NCBI GenBank assembly: GCA_963739615.1
Contig: CAVUBD010000031.1
Span: forward strand, 17,254-81,253
Direction of reading: 5' to 3'
From: Palsa-504 sp963739615
GTDB taxonomy: Bacteria; Actinomycetota; Actinomycetes; Streptosporangiales; Streptosporangiaceae
DNA length: 64,000 nucleotides
Position 1 is the stretch's first letter. The number at the start of each line of letters is the position of its first letter. The notes beneath the pieces were generated by a model. The model ran no database searches. It was given only the letters and a program-made list of their open reading frames with translations, and had not been told where the DNA came from. Positions 52,045-61,203 of this stretch are shown here, piece by piece. The position numbers and the translations under genes are program-made.

Positions 52045-53734
52045 ATGCTGTACGTATCCCTCTTGGGGGAACAGGCCATCACCGAGGACGGGACCAGCGT
52101 TCAGGCGCGATCGTCGCGCGCGGTCGCTCTCGTCGCATTCCTGGTTGCTCATGCCGGGTCTGCGCAGTCCCGGCAGCGTCGATCCCGGGGGCGTCGATCC
52201 CGGGGGCGTCGATCCCGGGGGCGCAGTCCGGCCGGCCGGCGATCTGGCGGCCGTGCTGCGTAACCGGCTCGAGCAGGCGACCGCGGCCGCCAGGGAAGTA
52301 GCCGGCCTGGCGGCGGCGGTCGGCGCCGACTTCACCCTCGATCTGCTCACCGAGGCGAGCGACCTCGACGCAGGCGTCGTGGTGGGGGCGGTCGACGAGC
52401 TCTGGCGGCGCCGGATCGTGCGCGAGTACCGGGAGGGCTACGACTTCTCCCACGACCTGCTGCGCGAGACGGCATACACGCTCGTCAGCCCGCCCAGGCG
52501 ATGGCTGCTGCACCGGCGCGTGGCTCAGGCGCTCGAACTGCTGCACGCCGACGACGCGGACACGGTCTCGGCTCAGCTGGCCGAGCAGTACGCCCGCGGC
52601 GGGCGGCTGGAGCGGGCGGTGGCCTACTACTGCCGCGCCGCCGATGTCGCGGCGGCCCGGTTCGCTCACGCCGAGGCGATCCGGCTGCACCAGGCGGCGC
52701 TGTCGATCGTGCTCAGCCGGCCGGAGGGCAGCGACAGGGACCGGCAGGAGCTGGAAATTCTGCAGGCCGTCGCGGCACCGCTCAACGCCAGGTACGGCTA
52801 CTCATCGCCCGAGCTGCAGCAGGCGCTCGAGCGTTCGGTCGCCCTGGCGGAGTCGTTGGGCCTTAAGGGCTCGACGCTGACCAGCCTGGTCGCGCTCTGG
52901 ACGACGCAGTTCGTCCAGGGACGAGCGGTCGAGGGGTACCAGACGGCCAAGCGAGCGCTGGCCCTGGTCGAACCCGGCTCCGAGCCGAGCGGTCCGGCTC
53001 ATTTCGCGGTCGGCGGTTCGGCCGTCGCGCTCGGCCGGCCTGCCGAGGCGTTGCATCACCTCCAGATCGCCGCCAAACTGACCGCCGGCGCCCCCACGCT
53101 GAGCATTGGCACCCGGCCCGACGTGCACGGCGCGGCCTTTGCCGCCCACGCCTACTGGCTGCTCGGCCAGGACGACGAGGCCCTGGCCAGCTGTCACGCC
53201 GCCATCAGGCTGGCCCGGGCGATCGACCATCCGTACAACCTGGCGGTAGCGCTGGCGTACGGCTCTATCACCCACCAGATCCGTCACGACCTGCCCGAAC
53301 TGAAGGACACCGTCGCCGAGCTGCGCGAGCTGTGCCGGCGGTACGGCTTCGCCTACTACCGGGAGTGGGCGCTGATCCTGGACGGCTGGTCCCGCACCGA
53401 TGAGTCCGGCCTCGACCTGGCCCAGCAGGGCATCGGCAACCTCAGGTCGGCGGGCTCCTTCGCGCGGATGCCGTACTGGCTCTCGCTGCTCGCCGACCTG
53501 CTGGTCCGGGACAACAGTCCGCACGCTGCGCGCGCCACGCTCGACGCCGCCCTCGCCGCCGGGCATGCCTACGACGACCTATGGTGGCTGCCCGAAGTGA
53601 TGCGGATGCGCGCGGCCCACGACGATGAGGAGGCCACGGTCTGGCGGCTGCGTTCGGCCGCGCGGATGGCGTCCGGCCAGGGCAGCGTCGCGCTGGTCCG
53701 CCGCTGCGAGCGCGACCTCGCCGCACTGCCTTAA
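52045..53734 (+). pseudogene. SARP/BTAD-type AAA regulator with its middle deleted
   Basis: From 52045 the sequence starts like a large SARP-type regulator (MLYVSLLGEQAITEDGTSVQ, ARSSRAVALVAFLVAHAG). After about 40 residues the DNA-binding remainder, BTAD and AAA domains are absent. At 52176-52220 lies a 15-bp triplicate, and from there, in another frame, the C-terminal TPR half continues (ATAAAREVAGLAAAVGADF, FSHDLLRETAYTLVSP, HRRVAQALELLHADDADTVS) to 53734. ATG 52145 could start the 529-residue C-terminal piece. Either it is a relic or a stand-alone TPR protein; DNA-binding activity has gone. Confidence 0.7.
52176..52220 (+). repeat. Three 15-bp tandem repeats at the deletion joint
   Basis: GCGTCGATCCCGGGG repeated three times exactly, between the N-terminal and C-terminal parts of the broken regulator. 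Probably formed at, or used for, the deletion. Confidence 0.9.
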
Positions 53735-53850
53735 CGTTCCCCCGGCTGCTCAGGGCGAACGCGCCGCCGCGAACGATGCGCGAACGGTGCGGGTCCTAGC
53801 TTCGTGATAGCCCCGTCAAGCCGGGGCAGCTCACGTGGAAGGGACCCACC

Positions 53851-55263
53851 ATGACTACGACATCAGCCGACATCGCCGCCGAGGCGCTCGGCCAGCTGGC
53901 CGCCGCCCTGCGCGGCGAACTGATAGTGCCCTCAGATCCCGGGTACGACCAGGCCCGGGCCGTCTACAACGGCATGATCGACAAGCATCCGGCGGCCGTC
54001 GCCCGCTGCCGGGACGCCGCCAACGTCGTCACGTGCGTACATTTCGGCCGGGACCACGGCCTCGAGCTCGCGGTCCGGGGCGGCGGGCACAGCGCGGCCG
54101 GCCTCGCGGTCGAGGACGCCGCCCTGGTCATCGACCTGTCGCTGCTGCGAAGCACCACCGTCAGCCCGCAGAACCGCACCGTCCGCGCCGACGCCGGATG
54201 CACCTGGGGAGACGTCGACCACGCGACCGTGGCGTTCGGCATGGCCACTCCTTCCGGCTTCCTCGCGTCCACCGGCGTGGCCGGCCTGGCGCTCGGCGGC
54301 GGCATCGGCTACCTGTCCCGGCGGTTCGGCCTCACCGTCGACAACCTGCTGGCCGCCAACGTGGTCCTCGCCGACGGCACGCTCGTGACGGCCAGCGCGA
54401 ACTCGCACAGCGACCTGTTCTGGGCGCTGCGCGGCGGCGGCGGCAACTTCGGCATCGTCACGTCGTTCACGTTCCGCTGCCACGACATCGGCGAAGGCGG
54501 CACGATCATCGGCGGCCCGGTGTTCTACGACCTCGCCGACGTCGGCGACGTCATGCGCTGGTACCGGGAGCTGATGCCGGCGCTGCCGGAGGAACTGAGC
54601 GGCTGGATCGCGCTGCTCACCATCCCGCCCGTTCCGCTGTTCCCCGAGGAGCTGTGGGGCCGCAAGGTATGCGGCATCGTCTGGTGCTACACCGGATCGC
54701 ACGACCGAGCCGACGCGGTGCTCGAGCCGGTCAAGACGTATGGCTCGCCGCTGCTGGTGGGCTTGCAGGCGATGCCGTTCAGCGTGCTGCAGAGCGTGTT
54801 CGACCCGCTCTACCCGGCCGGGCTGCAGTGGTACTGGCGGGCGGACTTCTTCAACGAGATCTCCGACGCGGCGATCAACGTGCACCGCAAGTACGGCGAA
54901 CTGCTGCCGACCGGCCACTCCACCATGCACATGTACCCCATCGACGGCGCGGCCAGCCGGGTACCCGCCGACGCCACCGCCTTCGCCTACCGCAACGGCG
55001 GCTGGGCCGGCGTCATCGTCGGCGTCGACCCGGATCCGGCGAACGCCGGCCGGATCTCGCAATGGGCCAAGGACTACTGGCAGGAGCTGCATCCGACCTC
55101 AGCCGGCGGCGCCTACGTCAACTTCCTGATGAACGAGGGCCAGGACCGGGTCAAGGCGTCCTACCGCGGCAACTACGACCGGCTCGCCCAGATCAAGGAC
55201 CGGTACGACCCGGGCAACATCTTCCACCTCAACCAGAACATCCAGCCCGCGGCGCAGGGCTGA
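53851..55263 (+). CDS. FAD-linked oxidoreductase of the berberine-bridge (BBE) type
   Basis: 470 residues. FAD-binding: VRGGGHSAAGLAVEDAALV, whose His would bind FAD covalently, TPSGFLASTGVAGLALGGGI and GLTVDNLLAANVVLADG; BBE tail NFLMNEGQDRVKASYRGNYD, DPGNIFHLNQNIQP. The second covalent link (a Cys in the STGVAGL region of bicovalent members) is absent, so attachment is probably single. No signal peptide. ATG with AAGGGA upstream. Oxidises a sugar or secondary metabolite; substrate unknown. One base from the start of a redox-signalling fusion downstream, so co-expressed. Confidence 0.87.
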   Translation: MTTTSADIAAEALGQLAAALRGELIVPSDPGYDQARAVYNGMIDKHPAAVARCRDAANVVTCVHFGRDHGLELAVRGGGHSAAGLAVEDAALVIDLSLLRSTTVSPQNRTVRADAGCTWGDVDHATVAFGMATPSGFLASTGVAGLALGGGIGYLSRRFGLTVDNLLAANVVLADGTLVTASANSHSDLFWALRGGGGNFGIVTSFTFRCHDIGEGGTIIGGPVFYDLADVGDVMRWYRELMPALPEELSGWIALLTIPPVPLFPEELWGRKVCGIVWCYTGSHDRADAVLEPVKTYGSPLLVGLQAMPFSVLQSVFDPLYPAGLQWYWRADFFNEISDAAINVHRKYGELLPTGHSTMHMYPIDGAASRVPADATAFAYRNGGWAGVIVGVDPDPANAGRISQWAKDYWQELHPTSAGGAYVNFLMNEGQDRVKASYRGNYDRLAQIKDRYDPGNIFHLNQNIQPAAQG

Positions 55264-55264
55264 G

Positions 55265-56941
55265 ATGTCGCATCCCGTGCTGTTCGTGGTCGATGATGAC
55301 GCCGGGGTCGTGGGGGCACTCCGGCATGATCTCGGCCGGCGGTTCGGCGAGGACTTCCGCGTGATCGGTACCTCGTCGGCCGCCGCGGGACTGGAGATGC
55401 TGCGCGAACTGGCCGGCCAGCAGGTGCCGGTCGCCCTGCTCATCGTCGACCACAAGATGCGCGAGATGCCCGGCGTCGACTTTCTCGCCCGGGCCCACGG
55501 CATGCACCCGCGAGCCAAGCGGGTGCTGCTCGTGGAGCGTGACTACACGGCGCAGAGCCCGGTCATCCAGGCCATGACGCTCGGCCAGGCCGACTACCAC
55601 ATCACCAAGCCGTGGATGCTCGAACGGGATCTCTACCGTATCGTCAGCGAGTTCCTGGCCGAGTGGGCCAAGTATCAGGGGGCCGATGTCGAGCTATTCC
55701 ACGTCATCGGGCGGCCCCAGGGCCGCAGCACCAGCGAGCTGCAGGAGATGCTCACCCGCTTCAACGTTCCGTTTCATTTCGATGCGGCCGACAGCAAGGA
55801 GGGGCGCCGCCGGCTCGAGGATAAGGGCCTGCACGCCACCCGCCTGCCGGTCATGATCCGGCACGATGACTACACGATGGTCGAGCCGACGCCCGCGCAG
55901 ATCGTGGCGGCCGTCGGCGGGAGCAGCCGCAACGACGTGGACGAATGCGACGTCGTCATCGTCGGAGCGGGACCTGCGGGCCTGGCCGCCGCCGTCTACG
56001 CCGCGTCTGAGGGCCTCCGGACGGTGGTGCTCGAGGAGACCGTCTCCGGCGGGCAGGCGGGAAGCAGCCCGCTGATCAGGAACTATCCTGGCTTCCCGTA
56101 CGGCATCAGCGGACATGAGCTCACCAGGCGCGCCTGCGAGCAGGCCTGGATATTCGGCGCGCACCTGGTGTTCGCCCAGCCCGCCGCCGGCTTGGAGGGC
56201 CGGGGCGACGAACGTCTCGTCCGGCTCGCCGACGGGCACCAGATCGCGGCCCGGGCGGTCATCGTCGCGCCGGGCATCGCCTGGCGCCGTCTCGGCGTGC
56301 CGCGGCTCGAGGCGCTGGTCGGCTGCGGCGTCTTCTACGGTGCGGCCGCGAGCGAGACGCAGGCCATGGAAGGCCGCGACGTCTTCGTGGTGGGAGCCGG
56401 CAACTCGGCCGGGCAGACCGCGCTGCACCTCGCGCGCCGGGCCCGGCAGGTGACCATGGTGGTCCGGGCAGACAGCCTGGCGCGTTCCATGTCGGACTAC
56501 CTGATCCGGGAGATCGAGGTCACCGCCAACCTCACGGTGCGCCTGAACACCGAGGTGACCGATGGCCACGGGACCGACCACCTCGACGCCATCACGCTGC
56601 GGGACAGGCTGCACGGCCGGACCAGGCAGGTTCCGGCCGCTGCCCTGTTCGTCCTGATCGGCGGCGAGCCGCGCACCCAGTGGCTGCCCGCCGCGACGCA
56701 GGTCGACGGCGGCTACATCCTGACCGGGCGTGACGTGGTGCGGGACGGGGCGCCGCCGTCCCGCTGGCCGCTCGACCGTGCGCCGCTGCCGCTCGAGACC
56801 TCGATTCCCGGCGTCTTCGCCGCCGGAGACGCCCGCTACCGGTCGATCAAGCGGGTCGCTTCGGCGGTCGGCGACGGCGCCACCGCGGTGCGGCTCGCGC
56901 ACGAGTACCTCGGAAGCATGACACGGACGGGTGTTCGCTAA
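55265..56941 (+). CDS. Response-regulator / thioredoxin-reductase-like fusion flavoprotein
   Basis: 558 residues. Receiver (1-125) with VVDDDAGV, the phospho-acceptor Asp in LLIVDHKM and a KPW Lys; a short thioredoxin-like segment (about 140-210, HVIGRPQGRSTSELQ); then a TrxR-type flavoprotein with VIVGAGPAGLAAAVYAASEG, GGQAGSSPLIRNYPGFP, VVGAGNSAGQTALHLARRA and VFAAGDARYRSIKRVASAVG. The CxxC of thioredoxin reductase is missing: the position reads FYGAAASETQ. So it likely passes electrons without a disulfide, or acts as a sensor. Starts 1 bp after the BBE oxidoreductase stop. Confidence 0.85.
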   Translation: MSHPVLFVVDDDAGVVGALRHDLGRRFGEDFRVIGTSSAAAGLEMLRELAGQQVPVALLIVDHKMREMPGVDFLARAHGMHPRAKRVLLVERDYTAQSPVIQAMTLGQADYHITKPWMLERDLYRIVSEFLAEWAKYQGADVELFHVIGRPQGRSTSELQEMLTRFNVPFHFDAADSKEGRRRLEDKGLHATRLPVMIRHDDYTMVEPTPAQIVAAVGGSSRNDVDECDVVIVGAGPAGLAAAVYAASEGLRTVVLEETVSGGQAGSSPLIRNYPGFPYGISGHELTRRACEQAWIFGAHLVFAQPAAGLEGRGDERLVRLADGHQIAARAVIVAPGIAWRRLGVPRLEALVGCGVFYGAAASETQAMEGRDVFVVGAGNSAGQTALHLARRARQVTMVVRADSLARSMSDYLIREIEVTANLTVRLNTEVTDGHGTDHLDAITLRDRLHGRTRQVPAAALFVLIGGEPRTQWLPAATQVDGGYILTGRDVVRDGAPPSRWPLDRAPLPLETSIPGVFAAGDARYRSIKRVASAVGDGATAVRLAHEYLGSMTRTGVR

Positions 56942-56993
56942 CGGCCATCGGCTCGGGTACGGTTACTGGCGGACGCGGGGCCCTGCGTCGTCG

Positions 56994-57068
56994 GGGGCCT
57001 GTGCCCTTGGGGCCTGTGCCCTTGGGGCCTGTGCCCTTGGGGCCTGTGCCCTTGGGGCCTGTGCCCTT
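56994..57068 (+). repeat. Five exact 15-bp tandem repeats
   Basis: GGGGCCTGTGCCCTT occurs five times without a change between the flavoprotein gene and the tRNA. Not in a gene that I can support. No spacers differ, so it is not a CRISPR array. Confidence 0.95.
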
Positions 57069-57155
57069 GGGGCTCTGCGTTGTTGGGGGCGGGCAGACAC
57101 ACTGCGACCTTCGTGTAGCCGTTGTGTGATCTTCGCCGTGCAAACTTATCTCCGG

Positions 57156-57229
57156 GCGCCCGTAGCTCAGCCGGACAGAGCAGCTGCCTTCTAAGCAGCG
57201 GGTCGCGGGTTCGAATCCTGCCGGGCGCG
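57156..57229 (+). tRNA. tRNA-Arg (anticodon UCU)
   Basis: 74 bases. Acceptor GCGCCCG pairs with CGGGCGC, D-arm GCTCAGCCGGACAGAGC, anticodon stem GCTGC/GCAGC with loop CTTCTAA (TCT), T-arm GCGGGTTCGAATCCTGC, discriminator G. CCA is not encoded. A tyrosine-recombinase gene begins 93 bp downstream on the same strand, so this tRNA is a likely attachment site. Confidence 0.96.
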
Positions 57230-57321
57230 CTGACCAGCAAAAACACGTCATCTTGGAGCCATACGAGACAACTATAGCGCTCTTACAGCAGATAATTGTT
57301 CAGGTTAGCTATCATGGAGTC

Positions 57322-58263
57322 ATGCCGGAGCTGAAGCTCGTCAAGGACGGGTACCCCGATCCGGAATCGGGTGACTACAGTTCGTTCGTGCGCAGCTGGG
57401 TCAGGTCCCTGCGCGCCCGTAACCTGTCGCCGAAGACGGTCAAGACCTACCGTGAGGCGGCCGAGGGCCTGGGCGTCTACCTCGCCCGGACGAAAGGCCC
57501 GGCTGATCTCGCGGCCATCCAGCGCGAGCACGTCGAGGGCTTCATCGTGCATTTGCTCGACAACGCCACCGACTCGACGGCGAACAACCGATACCGTGGC
57601 CTGCAACAGTTCTTCAAGTGGGCGCTCGACGAGGGCGAGATCCAGGCCGACCCCATGGCGCGCATGAAGCCGCCGGTCATCACCGAGAAGGCCATCCCCA
57701 TCCTGTCCGACGACACCCTGAAGAAGCTCCTGCGTGCCTGCGCCGGCCGGGAGTTCACCGAGCTGCGCGACACCGCGATCATCCGCCTCCTGATCGACAC
57801 AGGGATGAGGCGCGAGGAGGTCGCCACTATCATGGTCGACGACCTGGACCTCGACACCGACAGCGTGTCGGTCACCCGCAAGGGCCGCCGACCGGCCACA
57901 CTGAACCTGTCGGCCAGGACCTGCCAGAGCCTGGAGCGCTACCTGCGTGCCCGCTCCCGCGAGCCGCTGGGCCGTCGTGCCGAGCTGTGGCTGGGCGAGA
58001 AGCACCGCGGCCCGCTGACGGCGGACGGCATCCGGCAGATGCTGGACAGGCGCTGCGACCAGGCCAGCATCCCCCGCATCCACCCTCACCAGTTCCGTCA
58101 CACGGCCGCCGACTATGCCATGAAATCCGGAATGTCCGACAACGACGTCATGCGGACTTTCGGCTGGAAGTCCCGCCAGATGCTGGCCCGCTATGCCGCG
58201 GCCAACGCTGACGAGCGGGCCCGCGAGGCGCACAAGCGCCTCAGCCCAGGAGACCGGGTATAG
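57322..58263 (+). CDS. Tyrosine recombinase (phage/ICE-type integrase)
   Basis: 313 residues. N-terminal SAM-like core-binding domain (LSPKTVKTYREAAEGLGVYL), catalytic domain with first Arg in DTGMRREEVATI, HPHQFRHTAAD, GW in MRTFGWKSRQML and the nucleophile Tyr in LARYAAANADER. I chose ATG 57322 (GGAG 4-7 bases upstream) rather than 57253, which is within sequence adjoining the tRNA. Immediately downstream of tRNA-Arg, as expected for an element integrated there. I did not find a second copy of the tRNA 3' end, so the far boundary is unknown. Confidence 0.9.
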   Translation: MPELKLVKDGYPDPESGDYSSFVRSWVRSLRARNLSPKTVKTYREAAEGLGVYLARTKGPADLAAIQREHVEGFIVHLLDNATDSTANNRYRGLQQFFKWALDEGEIQADPMARMKPPVITEKAIPILSDDTLKKLLRACAGREFTELRDTAIIRLLIDTGMRREEVATIMVDDLDLDTDSVSVTRKGRRPATLNLSARTCQSLERYLRARSREPLGRRAELWLGEKHRGPLTADGIRQMLDRRCDQASIPRIHPHQFRHTAADYAMKSGMSDNDVMRTFGWKSRQMLARYAAANADERAREAHKRLSPGDRV

Positions 58264-58307
58264 GCAGCGCACTAAGCCGCCTGATCTGCTCGGCCAGCTC
58301 CTGGCTC

Positions 58308-58661
58308 TCAGCTAGCTTCCGCTGCTGCTAACGTGCCTGCGCGGTTTCGGTAGTGGATCGAGATGACCGCGCAGCCGTCATCATCCAGGGCCTCATCTTG
58401 CTGTCCTTTCTGCGCCAGCGCCCTCTGGCGGCGCACCTGCGCTGATCTCCTGGCAAGCTCCGTCATGTGCGCGTGCCGGGCGTAAAGCGCCCGTTCAGTA
58501 CGCTGTTTCTCGGGCAGCTTTCCGTCGGGATCGACCTCGCGCTCGAACCGCTCCAGGAATGCGTCCCGTGCCGGCTGCGTGCGCGCTGTCTTGTCCCCGG
58601 TATTCGCCCACGACCGCAGAGCGCCTGCCCGTCCGGCCATCTGCCGGTCCCGATTTGCCAC
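58308..58661 (-). CDS. Hypothetical protein of the integrated element
   Basis: 117 residues, highly charged and helical (RDAFLERFEREVDPDGKLPE, KQRTERALYARHAHMTELAR, RRSAQVRRQRALAQ). I know similar short Arg/Ala-rich proteins near integrase or plasmid genes in actinomycetes but no function. Faces the integrase convergently. Confidence 0.5.
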   Translation of the reverse strand: MANRDRQMAGRAGALRSWANTGDKTARTQPARDAFLERFEREVDPDGKLPEKQRTERALYARHAHMTELARRSAQVRRQRALAQKGQQDEALDDDGCAVISIHYRNRAGTLAAAEAS

Positions 58662-58866
58662 CCGGCGTTCCGCAGCTAATTGGGAGTTCGGGGGTACGCC
58701 AACCGAAGATCCGCAGGTCAGTGGCTTGCGGCTAGCGGAAAACCCCGAAACTGCCTAGTGACACGATTAGGTCGATTACAGGCTGTTAAGCAGGAAGTTC
58801 AGCAAAAACGACTAGGGGTAAACGCCGGATTTGCCCTAGGGTGCGGGTACCGGTAGCTTCTGGCGC

Positions 58867-60573
58867 GTGCCCTACGTGAAGACGTCCGTGCGGACCACCC
58901 GTTCCGGGGCGGTCCGCTACCTGCAGCTGGCCCACAACGAGTGGGACCCGGAGGCGGGCCGGTCGCGCACGAGGGTGCTCTACAACTTCGGCCGGGAGGA
59001 CGAGCTCGACAGGGACGCGGTCCGCCGCCTGGTCGCGGCGCTGTCGCGGCTGCTGGACCCCGCCGAGGCCCTCGCCGCGGCGGAGCCGGGCGAGCTGACC
59101 GTCACCGGGTCGCGCCCGGCCGGCGGGGTCCACGCCCTGGACCAGCTGTGGCGGCGCCTGGGGCTGGAGGATGCGGTCCGCGCGACGCTGGCCGGGCGCC
59201 GGCTAAGCCCGGAGACCGAGCGGGTCCTGTTCGCCCTGGTCGCCAACCGGGCGCTGGCCGCCTCCTCCAAGCTGGCGGCCGCCGACTGGATCAGCGGGGA
59301 CGTGCACGTCGACGGCCTCCCCGAGACCAGCGACGACGCCTGCTACCGGGCGATGGACCACCTGCTGGAGATCGAGCCCGGCCTGGCCGAGCAGGCCTAC
59401 TACCAGCTCACCGACCTCCTCAACCTCGAAGTAGACCTGCTGTTCTACACCACCAGCACGTATTTCGAGACGGAGCAGGAGGATGCGGACGTTCCCCGCG
59501 ACGATCGGGGCGAGCGGGTCCCGGCCGGCAGCAAGGAAGAAGCGGACCAGGGCGGGTTCCGGGCGTTCGGCAAGTCCAAGGACTCCCGCGACGACCTCCC
59601 GCAGGTCATCGTGGGGATGGCCGTCACCCGGGACGGGATCCCGGTCCGGGTCTGGTCCTGGCCCGGCGACACTGGCGACTCCGGCCTCATCCGCCAGGTC
59701 AAGCAGGACTTGCGGGGATGGGCGCTGTCGAAGGTCATCTGGGTCGCCGACCGCGGCTTCACCTCCCGGAAGAACCGCCGCGCCCTCATGCAGGGCGGCG
59801 GTGGCTACATCATCGGCGAGAAGCTCCGCACCGGATCAGAGGAAGTGAAGGCCGTCCTGTCCCGGCAGGGACGCTACAAAACCGTCCGGGACAACCTGCA
59901 GGTCAAGGAAGTCCGCCTCGGCGACGACAGCGACCGGTTCATCATCTGCTACAACCCTGACCAGGCAGAACGCGACGCCGCGATCCGCGCCCGCCTCGTG
60001 GCGCAGCTCGGGGAGCTCATCGACGGCACCGACGCGCTGACCGCTGCCGAGCGGGCCAGGATCGAGGGAGCCCTGGCCGGCAAGCCCGGCCTGAAGCGGT
60101 TCCTGCGCGTCACCCCGGCCGGCCTGCTGCGGATCGACAAGGCCAGGATCAAGGCCGAGGAGAACCTCGACGGCAAGTACCTCCTGCGCTCCTCCGACCC
60201 GCACCTGAGCGCCGAGGACATCGCCCTGGGCTACAAGCAGCTCCTCGAAGTGGAACGCGGCTGGCGCGACATGAAGCAGGTCATCGACCTCCGCCCGGTC
60301 TACCACCGGCGGGAAGACCGGATCCGCGCCCACGTCATCCTCTGCTGGCTCGCCCTCCTGCTCATCCGCGTGACCGAGAACGCGACCGGCCAGACCTGGA
60401 ACCGCGTCCGGGCCGAGCTCCAGCGCCAGCACGCCGTCACCTGGACCGGCCCCGCCGGCACCTTCCGCCAGACCACCGACCTCACCAAGCCGCTGCGCGA
60501 CATCTACACCGCACTGGCTATCGAACCGCCGAAGAAGATCCTCGCCCTGGACCCCGCACCCCCGGCCTCCTGA
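58867..60573 (+). CDS. IS1634 family transposase
   Basis: 568 residues. Opening VKTSVRTTRSGAVRYLQLAH, the DDE catalytic Asp stretches VIVGMAVTRDGIPVRVWSWP and VIWVADRGFTSRKNRR, and the C-terminal YKQLLEVERGWRDMKQVIDL with HRREDRIRAHVILCWLALLL (the E-x2-W...Y(2)R-like region of IS4 enzymes). Starts GTG 58867. Full length and unbroken, so possibly active. Confidence 0.9.
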   Translation: MPYVKTSVRTTRSGAVRYLQLAHNEWDPEAGRSRTRVLYNFGREDELDRDAVRRLVAALSRLLDPAEALAAAEPGELTVTGSRPAGGVHALDQLWRRLGLEDAVRATLAGRRLSPETERVLFALVANRALAASSKLAAADWISGDVHVDGLPETSDDACYRAMDHLLEIEPGLAEQAYYQLTDLLNLEVDLLFYTTSTYFETEQEDADVPRDDRGERVPAGSKEEADQGGFRAFGKSKDSRDDLPQVIVGMAVTRDGIPVRVWSWPGDTGDSGLIRQVKQDLRGWALSKVIWVADRGFTSRKNRRALMQGGGGYIIGEKLRTGSEEVKAVLSRQGRYKTVRDNLQVKEVRLGDDSDRFIICYNPDQAERDAAIRARLVAQLGELIDGTDALTAAERARIEGALAGKPGLKRFLRVTPAGLLRIDKARIKAEENLDGKYLLRSSDPHLSAEDIALGYKQLLEVERGWRDMKQVIDLRPVYHRREDRIRAHVILCWLALLLIRVTENATGQTWNRVRAELQRQHAVTWTGPAGTFRQTTDLTKPLRDIYTALAIEPPKKILALDPAPPAS

Positions 60574-60587
60574 CCTGCGCGAACGCC

Positions 60588-60620
60588 AGAGCCTAGTGAC
60601 ACGCCCCGTCACTGGGCTCT
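60588..60620 (+). terminator. Hairpin after the transposase
   Basis: AGAGCCTAGTGAC (60588-60600) pairs with GTCACTGGGCTCT (60608-60620) across 7 bases; the single mismatch is a U-G pair in RNA. It lies 15 bp past the transposase stop, inside the element. Its left arm repeats the terminal inverted-repeat core. Confidence 0.65.
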
Positions 60621-60846
60621 TTCGCGTTCCCGCACTTCAACGCCTATTTTTCGGTCACTAGGCGGACAGTCATCTGCGGAACCCAGGCCAGCGGGGGACC
60701 AGCTAGGGACTCCCGGCAGGACGTACGGCTCTGGCAATTTCCTCAGTCACGCCCATAGCGTCGATACCGAACACGGCGGGCACCCCCTGATCGGGGCAGT
60801 AGGGAAGGCAGGGACAGTGCAGTCCCTGCACCAGAGGTAGTGAACC

Positions 60847-61203
60847 ATGAACCGGATACTCACTATCGCAGCCGCACCGGCCGGCGCCGTGCCAATGGTG
60901 CCCGGACCTGCCACCACTGACGGCCCCGACGCCGAGTACGTGAGCGGCTACGCCGGCGGGGAGCAGATCACCGTGACCACCCCGGCGCGGCCCGGTGCCA
61001 CCGTGGCCCAGACCATGGCGGGCACTCCGCTCGCGGTTCCATCGGCCAGCAACGCCGTCATCACCGGACCAGGTTTCTGGATCACCGTGACGCCGGTCGG
61101 CAGCATCCGGATGGGCAACCCGAGCGAGCGCGACTGGACCTATCGCGTCCCGCCAGCGGTCATCGCTGCCCGCGTGCCCGGCCAGGTGGTGAGTGCGTCA
61201 TGA
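60847..61203 (+). CDS. Small hypothetical protein, coupled to Nudix gene
   Basis: 118 residues, Ala/Pro/Thr-rich with short beta-like stretches (GGEQITVTTPARPGATVAQT, GPGFWITVTPVG). No family recognised. ATG with AGAGGTAG upstream; the stop overlaps the Nudix ATG (ATGA), so real translation is likely. Confidence 0.55.
   Translation: MNRILTIAAAPAGAVPMVPGPATTDGPDAEYVSGYAGGEQITVTTPARPGATVAQTMAGTPLAVPSASNAVITGPGFWITVTPVGSIRMGNPSERDWTYRVPPAVIAARVPGQVVSAS

Larger units (their letters stand above)
58753..60663 (+). mobile_element. IS1634-type insertion sequence
   Basis: GCCTAGTGAC at 58753-58762 and its reverse complement GTCACTAGGC at 60654-60663 bound a single transposase gene; length about 1.9 kb, as expected for the IS1634 group of the IS4 superfamily. 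No clear target duplication is visible (flanks GAAACT and GGACAG), so ends may be off by a few bases or the insertion is old. Confidence 0.7.

Noticed and set aside
56994..57068. CRISPR-like array
   Set aside because: Units are 15 bp and directly abutting with no spacers; a minisatellite.
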